The notes: generated by a model from the letters alone, not told the origin. DNA of 34,066 nt from W425 sp964503235 (GCA_964503235.1 CAZCZJ010000016.1:1-34066), one strand, 5' to 3'; positions 21,281 to 31,164 are shown, counted from the stretch's first letter. Numbers and translations are program-made.

Positions 21281-21534
21281 AAATATACAATCGATATTTT
21301 ATTACCATTGCAATTGTGCTGCTGTCCACTACCGTAATTCTTATCGCTGCGGGACAGACTTCTCTGGACATTTTTTACAGCTTATATGTAATAGAAGCCC
21401 TGATAGTGACGGAATTGTTTGTCTATTTTAATAAAAAATCACGCCGCGTCTTAAATATTGTCGGTGTTATGCTGTTCGGGGGTTTTGGTATCGTTTTATG
21501 CCTCCAGGTCCTCAAAGCCCTCTTGATTTTTTAG
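21277..21534 (+). CDS. Small three-helix membrane protein of the MoxR operon
   Basis: 85 residues, almost wholly hydrophobic: helices at about 6-26, 29-51 and 58-84. The TTG start overlaps the stop of the previous gene (TTGA), with GAGGT upstream, so translation is coupled. No family was recognised. Its place between the unknown anchored protein and the large Ig-like protein suggests a structural membrane subunit, which is inference only. Confidence 0.65.
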   Translation: MKIYNRYFITIAIVLLSTTVILIAAGQTSLDIFYSLYVIEALIVTELFVYFNKKSRRVLNIVGVMLFGGFGIVLCLQVLKALLIF

Positions 21535-21549
21535 GCATTAACTCGTTAT

Positions 21550-23469
21550 ATGATGAAAAGGCTGGCCATAATACTCTTGATATTTGCCGTGATGGGAATT
21601 ACTATCCCGGGCCTTACCGCTTTTGCCCAGTCGACCAAGAACCCTCATGAAAATCCGAATACGGCAGCGGGCTCACTGGATAAAATATCTCTGCTGATAA
21701 ATTATAGTAGAATCATCTTTGCCGCCAGCAACCGGCAATACACGGATGCACAGGAAGCGCTAGACGAATTAAGAAAGATAGATATTCCCGACGAGTTCCG
21801 TATTATCATCGACCGCTTCAATGACCTGTGTCAGCAGCTCTTTACTACCCTGGACAACCTGGACACCATACTTGATGAAACACTGAATCTGATAGAAAGT
21901 AACAATATCAATGAAGCGAAAATCAATCTTGACAAGGCAGAAATATACATACGAGACGCTGAAATTTTGCTGGAAGACCTAAATTTAGCCATAGATACCC
22001 TGAGCCAGCGTTTCGGAGTTTTTACTCCTTCTGCATCAGACGAAATCCTTGAGGCATATAACCGCCTGGAAGACAGCATGGAGCAGTTGCAAGAATTATT
22101 AAAAATGCTTATCAGTCTCAGTGTGAGTCTCAATGAACAATATATTGAAATCAAAGGTCTGCTGCCTACCAGTCTCACTCTAAGCATCAGCCCGACATCA
22201 GCTTATATAGGAGATACCATATCCGCATCGGGATTACTTCAAAGCTACGATGAACCTCTGGCAGGAAGAAACGTGACTATTATGCTGGACGAGGAAACTA
22301 TCGTAACAGTCAGCGTCCAGGAGGACGGCTCCTACAGCGTTAATATCGCCGTGCCTTATGAGTACAAAGAAACCATGAACGCTGTCGCTATTTATAAACC
22401 GCAGGGCAGCGATGCCGATAAGTACCTGGCCTGTCAGAGCCCGGGGGTGACATTATTTACCAGGTTCTATCCCACCCTGCTGGATTTATCAGCACCTGCC
22501 ATTGTTTACCCGGGTATTCCTTTCAATATCAACGGCGAAGTCATCTCGGATGAATATAACATTAAGCGTACTATAGAAGTAACTCTAGATAATGCACAGA
22601 TTGCCGAGACAACGGTTTCTGGTATGTTTAGTCTTGAATTATCTCCTCCCGATGATATCTCTCCGGGCCAACGGAACCTTACGGTAACGGTTACTCCTCA
22701 AGACCGTTACGCAGGGATTTCCGAACGACGTAATATCACCATCGCTTTGATACCCCTGGAAATCGATTTAGAGACACCGGGACTTATTTTTCTGCCCAAG
22801 CTAATCCGGTTAAACGGCAGAATTCAGAGCGAAATGGGACCGATTTCCGATGCCGGTATAAATCTCGTTTTCAATGATATCTCAACCACTGCCAGGACAG
22901 CTTTTAACGGCAGTTTCACGGCAACACTGGACATCCCCCTCGACTTTTCTTTCCTGGGTCAGCGAGAGTTCACCATTAACGTTGAACCATTGGAACCGTG
23001 GGCGGGCTATCTTTCGATAAAAAGGCAAGTCGTCTTTATAAATCCTATAGTTATCGGTCTGACGCTGCTCGCAGTTCTCGGCCTGATATTTATCGTATTA
23101 AGAAAACTTCGGACAGCGGGCGAGAAAGACGTACCTCAAGAGGAATTAATAAGGTCACCTGCTTTTGTCACTCCCCAGGTATCAGCCGCCAAACTGACCG
23201 GAATCAAGGGTAGGATTATCTCAGCTTATAGAGCCGGACTGGTAATAATAGAAAAAATAACCGGGGTACGTATGACACCGGATATTACTCTCCGGGAATT
23301 TCTGGCAATGGTCACGAAACTGTTGCCAAGAATAACCAGGCAGCTTACCGAGCTGACAGTAATGGCTGAAAGCGCTCTGTATTCCAACCAAAATCCACCA
23401 AGAAAAACGGCGAACACCGCTGAACAAATTACCGACGATATTAAAAAGGAGCTGCGCCGTGGCGCTTAA
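21550..23469 (+). CDS. Large secreted/membrane protein with Ig-like repeats and DUF4129-like tail
   Basis: 639 residues. Signal peptide at 1-26 (ending AFAQS), then a helical, likely coiled-coil region at about 40-185 rich in D, E, L and N. Three Ig-like beta domains follow at about 190-300 (LTLSISPTSAYIGDTISASG), 302-395 (LDLSAPAIVYPGIPFNINGE) and 398-495 (IDLETPGLIFLPKLIRLNGR). A transmembrane helix lies at about 498-516 (VIGLTLLAVLGLIFIVLRKL). The cytoplasmic tail ends with TPDITLREFLAMVTKLLPRI and LTELTVMAESALYS, resembling the C terminus of DUF4129 proteins common in MoxR-DUF58 operons. It would present the Ig repeats outside the cell. The ribosome-binding site is weak. Confidence 0.8.
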   Translation: MMKRLAIILLIFAVMGITIPGLTAFAQSTKNPHENPNTAAGSLDKISLLINYSRIIFAASNRQYTDAQEALDELRKIDIPDEFRIIIDRFNDLCQQLFTTLDNLDTILDETLNLIESNNINEAKINLDKAEIYIRDAEILLEDLNLAIDTLSQRFGVFTPSASDEILEAYNRLEDSMEQLQELLKMLISLSVSLNEQYIEIKGLLPTSLTLSISPTSAYIGDTISASGLLQSYDEPLAGRNVTIMLDEETIVTVSVQEDGSYSVNIAVPYEYKETMNAVAIYKPQGSDADKYLACQSPGVTLFTRFYPTLLDLSAPAIVYPGIPFNINGEVISDEYNIKRTIEVTLDNAQIAETTVSGMFSLELSPPDDISPGQRNLTVTVTPQDRYAGISERRNITIALIPLEIDLETPGLIFLPKLIRLNGRIQSEMGPISDAGINLVFNDISTTARTAFNGSFTATLDIPLDFSFLGQREFTINVEPLEPWAGYLSIKRQVVFINPIVIGLTLLAVLGLIFIVLRKLRTAGEKDVPQEELIRSPAFVTPQVSAAKLTGIKGRIISAYRAGLVIIEKITGVRMTPDITLREFLAMVTKLLPRITRQLTELTVMAESALYSNQNPPRKTANTAEQITDDIKKELRRGA

Positions 23470-24355
23470 GAAATTCCTGCTAATACTCGCGGCAGCCATG
23501 ATATTGGTGGTTGTTTTAGCCGCCTGGTTTCTACCGTTAGATGAAGACTTCCGGGTGGAAAATCCCCTCTGGAACGGCTTAAAAAACCTGAATACAAGTT
23601 ACCCTGTACAACCTCTGGAGTCGTTTGCCGACCTTCCTTTATCCTCGGGGGGAACAACGTTTATTCTTATACCTTATCTCAACCTGACTTCAGTTGAACT
23701 GGAACAGCTAAACAGCTTTATCAGTGAAGGCGGGAGACTCATTCTGGCCGATGATTACGGACACGGCAACCAGATACTGGAGTACCTGGATCTGGAGGCA
23801 CGTTTCTCGGGCGAGGTGCTGGTTGACCCTTTACTCAATTATAAGACTAAGTATTTCCCTAAAATCATCCACTTTGAATCCGACCCCCTGACGATTAACA
23901 TGGAAAGTCTGGTACTAAACCATGCTACCTGTCTTTTAAACACAGAGGCCGACAGCGTTATAGCCCTTTCATCTTCTTTCAGCTTCCTCGATACGAATGA
24001 GAATGGAACCTACGAAGATGATGAAATATCAGGGCCTTTGCCGGTAATCTGCCGGGAAACGATTGGCGACGGACAGGTGGTACTGGTAACTGACCCCAGT
24101 CTGTTCATCAACAGCATGAATGCAATCGATGAGAACGAGGGGTTCATCCAGAATATCGCCGATACTACTACCTCCCTTTACATTGACCAGTCTCACCTGC
24201 CGCCATCAGACCTGCACCGGACTAAAATCCTGCTGGCGCGGGGACGCGATTACCTGGCCAGTCCACTGATGACCGCAGGCCTGGTAACACTGGTGGTTGT
24301 TATTACTTTAAAACCGGTATGGTACAAGAGGCAGGAAAGACAAAACGATACCTAG
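23459..24355 (+). CDS. DUF4350-type membrane-anchored protein
   Basis: 298 residues from a GTG start overlapping the previous gene by 11 bases; AAGGAG lies 7 bases upstream. A transmembrane helix at 7-26 is followed by the DUF4350 alpha/beta domain: TTFILIPYLNLTSVELEQLN, FISEGGRLILADDYGHGNQI, then GDGQVVLVTDPSLFINSM. A C-terminal helix at about 268-287 ends in KPVWYKRQE. This glutaminase-like fold without a visible catalytic Cys is typical of proteins encoded next to MoxR and DUF58 genes. Its role is unknown. Confidence 0.8.
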   Translation: MALKKFLLILAAAMILVVVLAAWFLPLDEDFRVENPLWNGLKNLNTSYPVQPLESFADLPLSSGGTTFILIPYLNLTSVELEQLNSFISEGGRLILADDYGHGNQILEYLDLEARFSGEVLVDPLLNYKTKYFPKIIHFESDPLTINMESLVLNHATCLLNTEADSVIALSSSFSFLDTNENGTYEDDEISGPLPVICRETIGDGQVVLVTDPSLFINSMNAIDENEGFIQNIADTTTSLYIDQSHLPPSDLHRTKILLARGRDYLASPLMTAGLVTLVVVITLKPVWYKRQERQNDT

Positions 24356-24418
24356 AGTAATGTATTCCTTAGCGTTAATAATATATTGAATGAAACTACG
24401 AATACAAAGGAGAAGGTA

Positions 24419-25372
24419 ATGGCTGTAAAACAGATAAAAGGACAGGATATACTGCGTAATATCCTGGCGGAAGTATCCAAGGTGGTTATCGGTAAAGATG
24501 ATATTAAAGAGCTCCTGCTGGTAGCCCTGTTGAGTAAGGGACACGTACTCATCGAGGGCACACCCGGCACCGCGAAAACAACCACTGCCCGTATCTTCGC
24601 CCGCACCATCGGCGGCGAGTTCAAAAGGGTTCAGGGGACTCCGGACATGCTACCCTCCGATATCCTCGGATTTTTCCTCTACCGCACCGACGGTAGTTCT
24701 ACACTAATCCCGGGACCGATATTTGCCAACGTGCTCCTCGCCGACGAGTTAAATCGAACGACACCCCGCACCCAATCCGCCCTGCTCGAAGCAATGCAGG
24801 AAAACCAGGTGACCATCGAACGTGAAACCCATCCCCTTGAGCAACCCTTTATCGTCATCGGCAGCCAGATACCCTTCGGCGGACCGGGCACTTCACCGCT
24901 CAGCGACGTCCAGAAGGACCGCTTCATGTTCCGCGTATGGAGCGGCATCCTGAACAGAGAGGAGGAAGACCTTGTCTTGAAGAATATCGATGCCATCTCG
25001 GAGCCGGATATCTCAGCGGTGACCACTCCCCAGGAAATAATCCGGTTTCAACAAGAGGTCAGGAAAGTGTACGTCGCCGACGGTATTCGTCATTACATCC
25101 TGGAAATCATCGATAGATTAAGAAATCACCAGGATATTCAGGTAGGACCCAGTACCAGGGCCGGGATTGCCCTATTGACGGGATCTAGGTCGTTGGCTTT
25201 CATCCACGGGAGGGAATTCGTTATTCCCGATGATGTAAAAGCATTGATTATCCCCACCCTTTTTCATCGACTCCAGATGACAGCGGAGGCCGAGATGGAG
25301 GACATCAGCCCCGAATCTATTATCAAAGAGGTATCTTCCGTAGTACCGGTACCTAAAATGGACAATGAATAG
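24419..25372 (+). CDS. MoxR-family AAA+ ATPase
   Basis: 317 residues. MoxR ATPases are chaperone-like AAA+ proteins that act with DUF58/VWA partners on protein complex assembly or metal insertion. Walker A GTPGTAKT (residues 47-54), Walker B VLLADELNR (Asp109, Glu110), sensor and arginine-finger regions (QIPFGGPGTSPLSDVQKDRFMF), and the lid domain (GPSTRAGIALLTGSRSLAFIHGREFVIPDDV) are all present. ATG 24419 is chosen over the TTG at 24386 because AAAGGAGAAGG (24406-24416) precedes it. It overlaps the DUF58 gene by 8 bases. Confidence 0.93.
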   Translation: MAVKQIKGQDILRNILAEVSKVVIGKDDIKELLLVALLSKGHVLIEGTPGTAKTTTARIFARTIGGEFKRVQGTPDMLPSDILGFFLYRTDGSSTLIPGPIFANVLLADELNRTTPRTQSALLEAMQENQVTIERETHPLEQPFIVIGSQIPFGGPGTSPLSDVQKDRFMFRVWSGILNREEEDLVLKNIDAISEPDISAVTTPQEIIRFQQEVRKVYVADGIRHYILEIIDRLRNHQDIQVGPSTRAGIALLTGSRSLAFIHGREFVIPDDVKALIIPTLFHRLQMTAEAEMEDISPESIIKEVSSVVPVPKMDNE

Positions 25373-26960
25373 GACTTTATCTTCAGTATTATGTCAAATA
25401 TATACGCTGCTTTTATTGCTGGCGACCGTTATCCTGTCAGGGATTCCCCGGTTTCCGCCAGCACTGGGGCTACTGTTAATATTACTGACATTCACAATAC
25501 GACCATTGCATCCCAGATATAACATCGCCATCTACGCGGCAGTTATCTTCCTGACGCCGCTGTTTCTGGCACCAGCTCTTGAAAATGTGATAAGTCTACA
25601 ACCGGCGGCAATTCATATCACCACGGTGGTGACGATTATACCGGTCTTCTTCCTTCTTGACTACAGCTTGAGGCAGAATACATTGCTAATGCGGCTTCCT
25701 ATGAAGAAAAAGGAAGGGATATATATCTCCGGCACTTTCGTGTCGCTGCTGGTGCTAACCGGGATAATCATATTTATATCGTTTGTTGTCAATAACCGTA
25801 TCCTGCTATATACCGGCGTCGCTTTTATCCTCTATTTGACCGGTGTGGTATTCGGGATAATCCTAACTATTCGTCATTCGCCACTGACAGCCATCACAAC
25901 GACCGGGAGAATTATCGCCGGTACCTCCGGTAATATGATTGTCGATTTGATCAACCGGGCATCTGCCAGAATACACTGTCAGTTCGGAAGTCATGAACCC
26001 TGGTTGAACGTAGTACCACTGGCGGCTATTCTGGAAAAAGGAAGAGTAAAACTCAATGTTAGTTACACACCACCACTGGCGGGAAATTCCCGTCCGCAAA
26101 TCCAGTCGATAACCAAAGACCTGAGAGGTTTCGTTCAGATATACCAGATATTCGAGCCGATAGAATTACGGATAATTCCCAGAGCCAAATATGCCGAGTG
26201 GCTGGCGCACAAATACCTCGAGCGGTCGGGGGTGGGTATGACGACCGCAGCTTCAATGCGGCTTCAAGCCATTATAAAGCCCAAGGGAGGAACCGACTAT
26301 CAGGAAAGCCGTGATTACACACCGGGCGACCAGCTTAAAGACCTAGACTGGAAACATACACTGCGATTAAGCCAGTTAATTGTGAAAGACTACACAAATG
26401 ACGAAGAATCGGCAACGATTATCGCCGTAAATCTTGCCGTTGCCGACGCCGAGGAAGCGGATAAACTATCTTTCAAGCTGGTCACGGTGGCGTTGACCCT
26501 GGCAAGAGAAAATATCCCGACAGCCCTGGCCGCCTATAATCACCGGGAGGTTGTCCTCTGCACAAATATCACCGAACCCGACGAGGTACTAAAGCAGGCA
26601 CTATCGTTGCTGAGAGAAATAATCCCGGTGAAAACAGTCAACCGACACCTGGAAATCGCTGATATAACTGACATCAAACGAAATATCAACCAGCTAAAAA
26701 AGGCGAAGTCGGAGCCGGCGCAGCGATTACTCAGCCTTTTAGACTTTAAATATCGGTCTATCGAAGAATTTACCAAAAGTCATCCGGCCACCATCGCCCT
26801 GTCAAGTGCCACCAAACAGGTTCCGACCCCGGCAACGATATTACTCATATCACAGTTAAATCATGACGCCGAAGTAATAAGGGTAATATCAGATAAATTA
26901 TCGAAAAGAAGGTTTACCACGGTACCGGTAGAATTCCCTGTTGCGGCTATTCCACGGTAA
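25365..26960 (+). CDS. DUF58 membrane protein
   Basis: 531 residues. The first 170 residues carry about five to six hydrophobic segments. The soluble C-terminal half contains the DUF58 signature at about 310-345 (SRDYTPGDQLKDLDWKHTLR, then LSQLIVKDY), ahead of a VWA-like fold. DUF58 proteins are standard partners of MoxR ATPases. The long N-terminal membrane domain is longer than in the shortest family members. The start ATG lies inside the end of the MoxR gene. The last 14 bases overlap the end of glmS on the other strand, with no terminator between them. Confidence 0.92.
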   Translation: MNRTLSSVLCQIYTLLLLLATVILSGIPRFPPALGLLLILLTFTIRPLHPRYNIAIYAAVIFLTPLFLAPALENVISLQPAAIHITTVVTIIPVFFLLDYSLRQNTLLMRLPMKKKEGIYISGTFVSLLVLTGIIIFISFVVNNRILLYTGVAFILYLTGVVFGIILTIRHSPLTAITTTGRIIAGTSGNMIVDLINRASARIHCQFGSHEPWLNVVPLAAILEKGRVKLNVSYTPPLAGNSRPQIQSITKDLRGFVQIYQIFEPIELRIIPRAKYAEWLAHKYLERSGVGMTTAASMRLQAIIKPKGGTDYQESRDYTPGDQLKDLDWKHTLRLSQLIVKDYTNDEESATIIAVNLAVADAEEADKLSFKLVTVALTLARENIPTALAAYNHREVVLCTNITEPDEVLKQALSLLREIIPVKTVNRHLEIADITDIKRNINQLKKAKSEPAQRLLSLLDFKYRSIEEFTKSHPATIALSSATKQVPTPATILLISQLNHDAEVIRVISDKLSKRRFTTVPVEFPVAAIPR

Positions 26961-28737
26961 CGGTTTTAGCCAGGTTCCTGGGAAAATCAATGGGACAGCC
27001 CCTCTGCCGAGCTACATAGTAGGCAATGAGCTGCAGGACTACGGTATTGACTACCGGTGAAAACAGGGGGTCTACCTTCGGTACATAAATTACCGAATCA
27101 GCCAAAGAATTTATTTCCTCATTACCCTCTTCAACCAGAGCCAACAACGGGGATTTCCTGGCTTTGATTTCTTTAATATTGGTCATAACGGCTTCGTAGG
27201 TATCGTCACGGGCTACCACCGCCACCACCGGTGTATGTGTTCCCAGCAGAGCGAAGGGACCGTGTTTCAACTCGCCAGCGGCATACCCTTCGGCGTGCAC
27301 GTAAGAGACTTCCTTCAACTTGAGCGCTCCCTCCAGTGCTACCGGGTAATTAATGCCACGCCCGATGAAAAAGGCATTGTCATATTCAGCCAGCTTTAGA
27401 GCCTGTTCCAGGATATCCTGTTGATTGTCGAGTACCTGCTGTACCTTGACCGGCAACTGCCTCAATTCCATAATGAGTTCATCCAGTTTTCGAATATCCA
27501 TCCTGGAATATGGCAAAGCCAGCCAGTATAAGGCGATAATCTGCGCGATATGTGTTTTGGTCGCGGCCACGCTTATCTCCGGGCCAGCGTGAGTGTAAAC
27601 AGTCTGGTCAGCCAATCGGCTGGCAGTACTCCCCACCACATTGGTAATAACCACAACCTCACAACCCGATTCTTTTAATCTTTTGATTGCCTTAAACGCA
27701 TCCGTGGTCTCACCCGACTGCGTTATTACAATAGCCTTGTTCCCGGCCAACGCCCGACCGTAGTAATTATATTCGTGAGCGTACTCCACTCTTACCGGTG
27801 TCTTTACAAGCTCTTCGATGATGTATTTCCCGATTAATCCGGCATGATAGGAGGTGCCTGAAGCCAGTATGAGTACGTTTTCGGGAATATCGCTCCCCTG
27901 CACGGTTAAATCGGCCGTCGATTCTACCGTCGACATGTATTCCGCCAGGGTTTCCCTGATTACTTTAGGCTGCTCGTGAATTTCTTTAAGCATGAAGTGT
28001 TCGTAGCCACCCTTCTGGGCGTCTTCCACACTCCAGGTTATCTTATGCTCTTCACGGCTGATAATAGAACCGTTACTTTTTATCGAAACACTATCTGCCG
28101 CGACAATAGCGATATCACCGTCCTCCAGATAAATAACACGGCTGGTATAATCAAGTATCGCCGGGACATCGGAGGCTATATAATTCTCACCATCGCCGAG
28201 ACCGATAATTAACGGGCTATCCTTCCTGGCAGCTACCAGCCTGGGCTCACCAGCCATTAAGGCAATCATGGTATAAGAACCATCGATGTCGCTCAGAGCC
28301 ATCTCCACAGCTTTTAGCAAATCACCCTGGTAATATTTTTCAATCAGGTGGGGGATTACCTCGGTATCGGTCTCGGAGACCAGGGTATGGCCTTCAGCGG
28401 TCAACCTGTCCCGCAAACGCTGGTAATTATTTATCGTTCCGTTGTGCACTACGGCTATTTTCCCCGCGCAATCGGATTGGGGATGGGCATTTATTCGTGA
28501 TGGTTCGCCGTGGGTTGCCCACCTGGTATGCCCGATGCCAATGGTACCGTTTAGAGAAGAAAGACTTTCCGACAGCGCTTTTACCCTGCCTACATCTTTA
28601 TGGACCTCAACGCTATCATCTCCCGCCACTACGGCGATGCCACACGAGTCATAGCCGCGGTACTCGAGCTTTCCCAGGCTATTCAGCAGAATCGGCTGAG
28701 CTTTCCTTTCTCCAATATATCCGATGATACCGCACAT
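26947..28737 (-). CDS. glmS: Glutamine-fructose-6-phosphate aminotransferase (GlmS)
   Basis: 596 residues; makes glucosamine-6-phosphate from fructose-6-phosphate and glutamine, the first step to UDP-GlcNAc. The nucleophile Cys2 follows the initiator Met (MCGIIGYIG). The glutaminase domain has GHTRWATHG and HNGTINNY; two SIS domains (ASGTSYHAG, ITQSGETTDAFKAIK, SVAATKTHIAQ; FIGRGINYPVALEGALKLKE) bind the sugar phosphate; the C terminus ends NLAKTVTVE as expected. It is last in the glm operon, 36 bases after the GlmU-like gene. The gap is too short for a glmS ribozyme. Confidence 0.97.
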   Translation of the reverse strand: MCGIIGYIGERKAQPILLNSLGKLEYRGYDSCGIAVVAGDDSVEVHKDVGRVKALSESLSSLNGTIGIGHTRWATHGEPSRINAHPQSDCAGKIAVVHNGTINNYQRLRDRLTAEGHTLVSETDTEVIPHLIEKYYQGDLLKAVEMALSDIDGSYTMIALMAGEPRLVAARKDSPLIIGLGDGENYIASDVPAILDYTSRVIYLEDGDIAIVAADSVSIKSNGSIISREEHKITWSVEDAQKGGYEHFMLKEIHEQPKVIRETLAEYMSTVESTADLTVQGSDIPENVLILASGTSYHAGLIGKYIIEELVKTPVRVEYAHEYNYYGRALAGNKAIVITQSGETTDAFKAIKRLKESGCEVVVITNVVGSTASRLADQTVYTHAGPEISVAATKTHIAQIIALYWLALPYSRMDIRKLDELIMELRQLPVKVQQVLDNQQDILEQALKLAEYDNAFFIGRGINYPVALEGALKLKEVSYVHAEGYAAGELKHGPFALLGTHTPVVAVVARDDTYEAVMTNIKEIKARKSPLLALVEEGNEEINSLADSVIYVPKVDPLFSPVVNTVVLQLIAYYVARQRGCPIDFPRNLAKTVTVE

Positions 28738-28773
28738 AATTTATGAGTCCCTTAAATAATCGAGTATTTCTTT

Positions 28774-29949
28774 TTAATAAACCAGACTGCGGTCGGGTAA
28801 TCTGCCGCTTATCATCTTCATCGTCTGGATTTGAGAGTAATTGCCGACAATTACACCGGGTTGAGCGACGACGCTGCTTTCTATAATACAATCCTCACCC
28901 AGCATAGCACCGACATTCACCAGCGGGCTTTCATCATTGATTCTGACCTCGCTCTGACCACCGCACGCGGTGAATCGCCCTTTTATAACGCAGCCTTTAC
29001 CCACTACAGAATCGCTTAATATCGAACCGGGGCCGATACTTACATCATTACCGATTACACTGTTCTTAACTTCGGTAAAAGAAGAAATCGTCACATTATC
29101 ACCGATGCTGGTGGCGGGCATAATGCTGACGCCAGGCCCGATATCACAACCGTTACCAATGACTACTGGTCCGCTTATGTACGAGCCTGACCGTATGATG
29201 GTATCCTCACCAATCGCAACCTGCCCTTTTAAAGTGACACCTGTTTCAATAACACCGCCGGCGCTGGCTTCCATTCCCTGCAGAACGGCACCATTGAGAC
29301 TCAGGATATCCCAGGGATAAACCACATCGAGCCAGGTACCGGTGGTCTCCAAGGTTTTAATGTTATGTCCTTTGGCTATCATATCATTCAATACGTCCGG
29401 GATATCCAGTATGGACTGAGTAAACCGGAAAACTTCGCGGGTGAAGGCGTAGATACCGGTATTTACCAAATTTCCGATGGGTTCTTTAGGTTTTTCAATA
29501 ATATCGGTTACCGCATTTTCATGAATATTCACCACGCCGTACCTCACCGGATTATTAACCCGCTTTACCAGTACCGCTTCCGGCTTTATCTGCACGAAGC
29601 CCGATATAGTATCAGCTTCAATGAGATTGTCACCCGAGATAACCAGAAACTCGTCCTCAGCCACATCTTCCACCTGCGACAGGGCATGAGCCGTGCCCAG
29701 CTGGGCTTCCTGAGTGATATAGGTCAAATCAACTCCAAACTGCTCACCGGAACCCATGTAATCTAATACCTGCTCTTTCCGGTAACCGATGACGATGACG
29801 ATATTACGGATACCGTTGGTGGTCAAAGATTCGATTACATACTGGAGTATCGGCTTATCCGCGATGGAAAGCATTGCTTTCGGCCTGGTAACGGTAAACG
29901 GTCTGAGCCTCTGCCCTTCGCCTGCCGCCAGGACTATTGCCTGTTTCAT
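28774..29949 (-). CDS. Sugar-1-phosphate nucleotidylyltransferase with left-handed beta-helix, GlmU-like paralogue 2
   Basis: 391 residues. An N-terminal NTP-transferase domain (LAAGEGQRLRPFTVTRPKAM, VISGDNLIE, GTWLDVVYPWDIL) activates a sugar-1-phosphate. The C-terminal hexapeptide-repeat beta-helix (VAIGEDTIIRSGSYISGPVV onward) resembles the acetyltransferase half of archaeal bifunctional GlmU proteins, and ends with ISGRLPDRSLVY. It lacks the HxNYVGDS stretch kept in paralogue 1, so its acyl acceptor or activity may differ. ATG 29949 is chosen over GTG 29955 because GAGGTG (29955-29960) serves it. It follows paralogue 1 by 9 bases. Confidence 0.88.
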   Translation of the reverse strand: MKQAIVLAAGEGQRLRPFTVTRPKAMLSIADKPILQYVIESLTTNGIRNIVIVIGYRKEQVLDYMGSGEQFGVDLTYITQEAQLGTAHALSQVEDVAEDEFLVISGDNLIEADTISGFVQIKPEAVLVKRVNNPVRYGVVNIHENAVTDIIEKPKEPIGNLVNTGIYAFTREVFRFTQSILDIPDVLNDMIAKGHNIKTLETTGTWLDVVYPWDILSLNGAVLQGMEASAGGVIETGVTLKGQVAIGEDTIIRSGSYISGPVVIGNGCDIGPGVSIMPATSIGDNVTISSFTEVKNSVIGNDVSIGPGSILSDSVVGKGCVIKGRFTACGGQSEVRINDESPLVNVGAMLGEDCIIESSVVAQPGVIVGNYSQIQTMKMISGRLPDRSLVY

Positions 29950-29958
29950 ATCCACACC

Positions 29959-31164
29959 TCAAAATATTTTAGAATTGGGCGAGACAACGCCACTAACAAC
30001 GGCACCGGGTCCAATAAGCGTGTTGTTGCCTATCACGCAGCCCACATTTATGGAAGCATTAATCCCTGTTTCAACATGGTCTCCGATGATAGCGCCGAGC
30101 TTACGTCTGCCGGTGTCCACGCCGGATACAACTATGTTTTTCTTGTCCAATCGTAGATTGGCAATCTTGGTGCCAGCACCGAGATTACACTGTTCACCGA
30201 TAACACTATCGCCAACATAATTATGATGCGGTATCTTGGTGCCTTTCATGATAATGGAATTTTTTACCTCAACCGCCGCGCCGATATGACAGAAGTCTCC
30301 TATCGATGTCGACGGACGTATAAAGCAATTCGGCCCGATTTCACAGCCCTCGCCGATAATTACCGGTCCGTTGATATAGGCACCCGACCTGATAACAGTT
30401 TTCTTTCCGATAGCGACCGGACCGTTTATGGTTACGTTAGCTTCCACCTTACCCTGTTTCGAAGGTTCCAACCCGGCCAGCAGGGATTCATTGGCAGATA
30501 ATAAATCCCAGGGATAGCTCAGGTCAATCCAGTCTTTGATTTCCTGGCAGGCAATCTCCTGTCCTGCCTCCATCAATAACTGGAGAGAATCGGTTAGTTC
30601 ATATTCACCCCGCGGTGACTTCGGCGTCCTGGCGATAGCTTCGTGGATATCCGGGGTAAATAGATACAAACCCGCGTTAGCCATACTGGTCGGGGGCTTT
30701 ACTGTTTTTTCGTAAATCCGGACGACCCTGTCCTTTTTCAATTCCACCATCCCCAGTCCACGGGGGTCTTTAACTTCGATAACGCTCAGGGTAGTTATAT
30801 TTTGATTATGGACAAGTCTACCGATATCATCGCGCTTAACGACCACATCGCCATTCATTACCAGAAAATTGCCGTCCAGCCTGCTCTCGACCATTTTAAG
30901 GGCGTCCGCCGTTCCCAGTTGCTTCCTCTGCTCGCAGTAGCTGATATCCACCCCCAACCTTTCACCCTTACCGAAATAGTCCCTGACCTGCTGGTCACAA
31001 TAACCGACGATGAGAATAAATTCCTTTATCCCCGCTTCTCTGGCTTCGATGAGCAGGTGTTCCATAATAGGTTTATTGGCAATGGGCAACATCACCTTGG
31101 GCCTGGTGGCGGTTAGCGGACGCATACGGTTGCCTTCACCGGCGGCCAAAATCACGGCTTTCAA
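29959..31164 (-). CDS. Bifunctional GlmU-like UDP-GlcNAc pyrophosphorylase / GlcN-1-P acetyltransferase, archaeal type, paralogue 1
   Basis: 401 residues from a TTG start that overlaps the glmM stop (TTGA); GGAGAAAG lies upstream. The nucleotidyltransferase domain has LAAGEGNRMRPLTATRPKVM, the NGDVVV metal region and WIDLSYPWDLL. The beta-helix has HHNYVGDSVIGEQCNLGAGT, then RRKLGAIIGDHVETGINASI, the pattern of archaeal ST0452-like enzymes that acetylate GlcN-1-P and join it to UTP. With GlmM and GlmS it completes UDP-GlcNAc synthesis. The arrangement differs from the usual bacterial GlmU, whose order and sequence are distinct. Confidence 0.9.
   Translation of the reverse strand: MKAVILAAGEGNRMRPLTATRPKVMLPIANKPIMEHLLIEAREAGIKEFILIVGYCDQQVRDYFGKGERLGVDISYCEQRKQLGTADALKMVESRLDGNFLVMNGDVVVKRDDIGRLVHNQNITTLSVIEVKDPRGLGMVELKKDRVVRIYEKTVKPPTSMANAGLYLFTPDIHEAIARTPKSPRGEYELTDSLQLLMEAGQEIACQEIKDWIDLSYPWDLLSANESLLAGLEPSKQGKVEANVTINGPVAIGKKTVIRSGAYINGPVIIGEGCEIGPNCFIRPSTSIGDFCHIGAAVEVKNSIIMKGTKIPHHNYVGDSVIGEQCNLGAGTKIANLRLDKKNIVVSGVDTGRRKLGAIIGDHVETGINASINVGCVIGNNTLIGPGAVVSGVVSPNSKIF

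Noticed and set aside
24386..24418. Upstream TTG start for the MoxR ATPase
   Set aside because: No ribosome-binding site there; the ATG at 24419 follows AAAGGAGAAGG at ideal spacing.
28738..28773. glmS ribozyme upstream of glmS
   Set aside because: The gap to the preceding gene is only 36 bases, far too short for the ribozyme, and none of its conserved core was seen.
29365..30220. Long + strand frames opposite the two GlmU-like genes
   Set aside because: They lie antisense to clear, conserved genes and have no recognisable domains.
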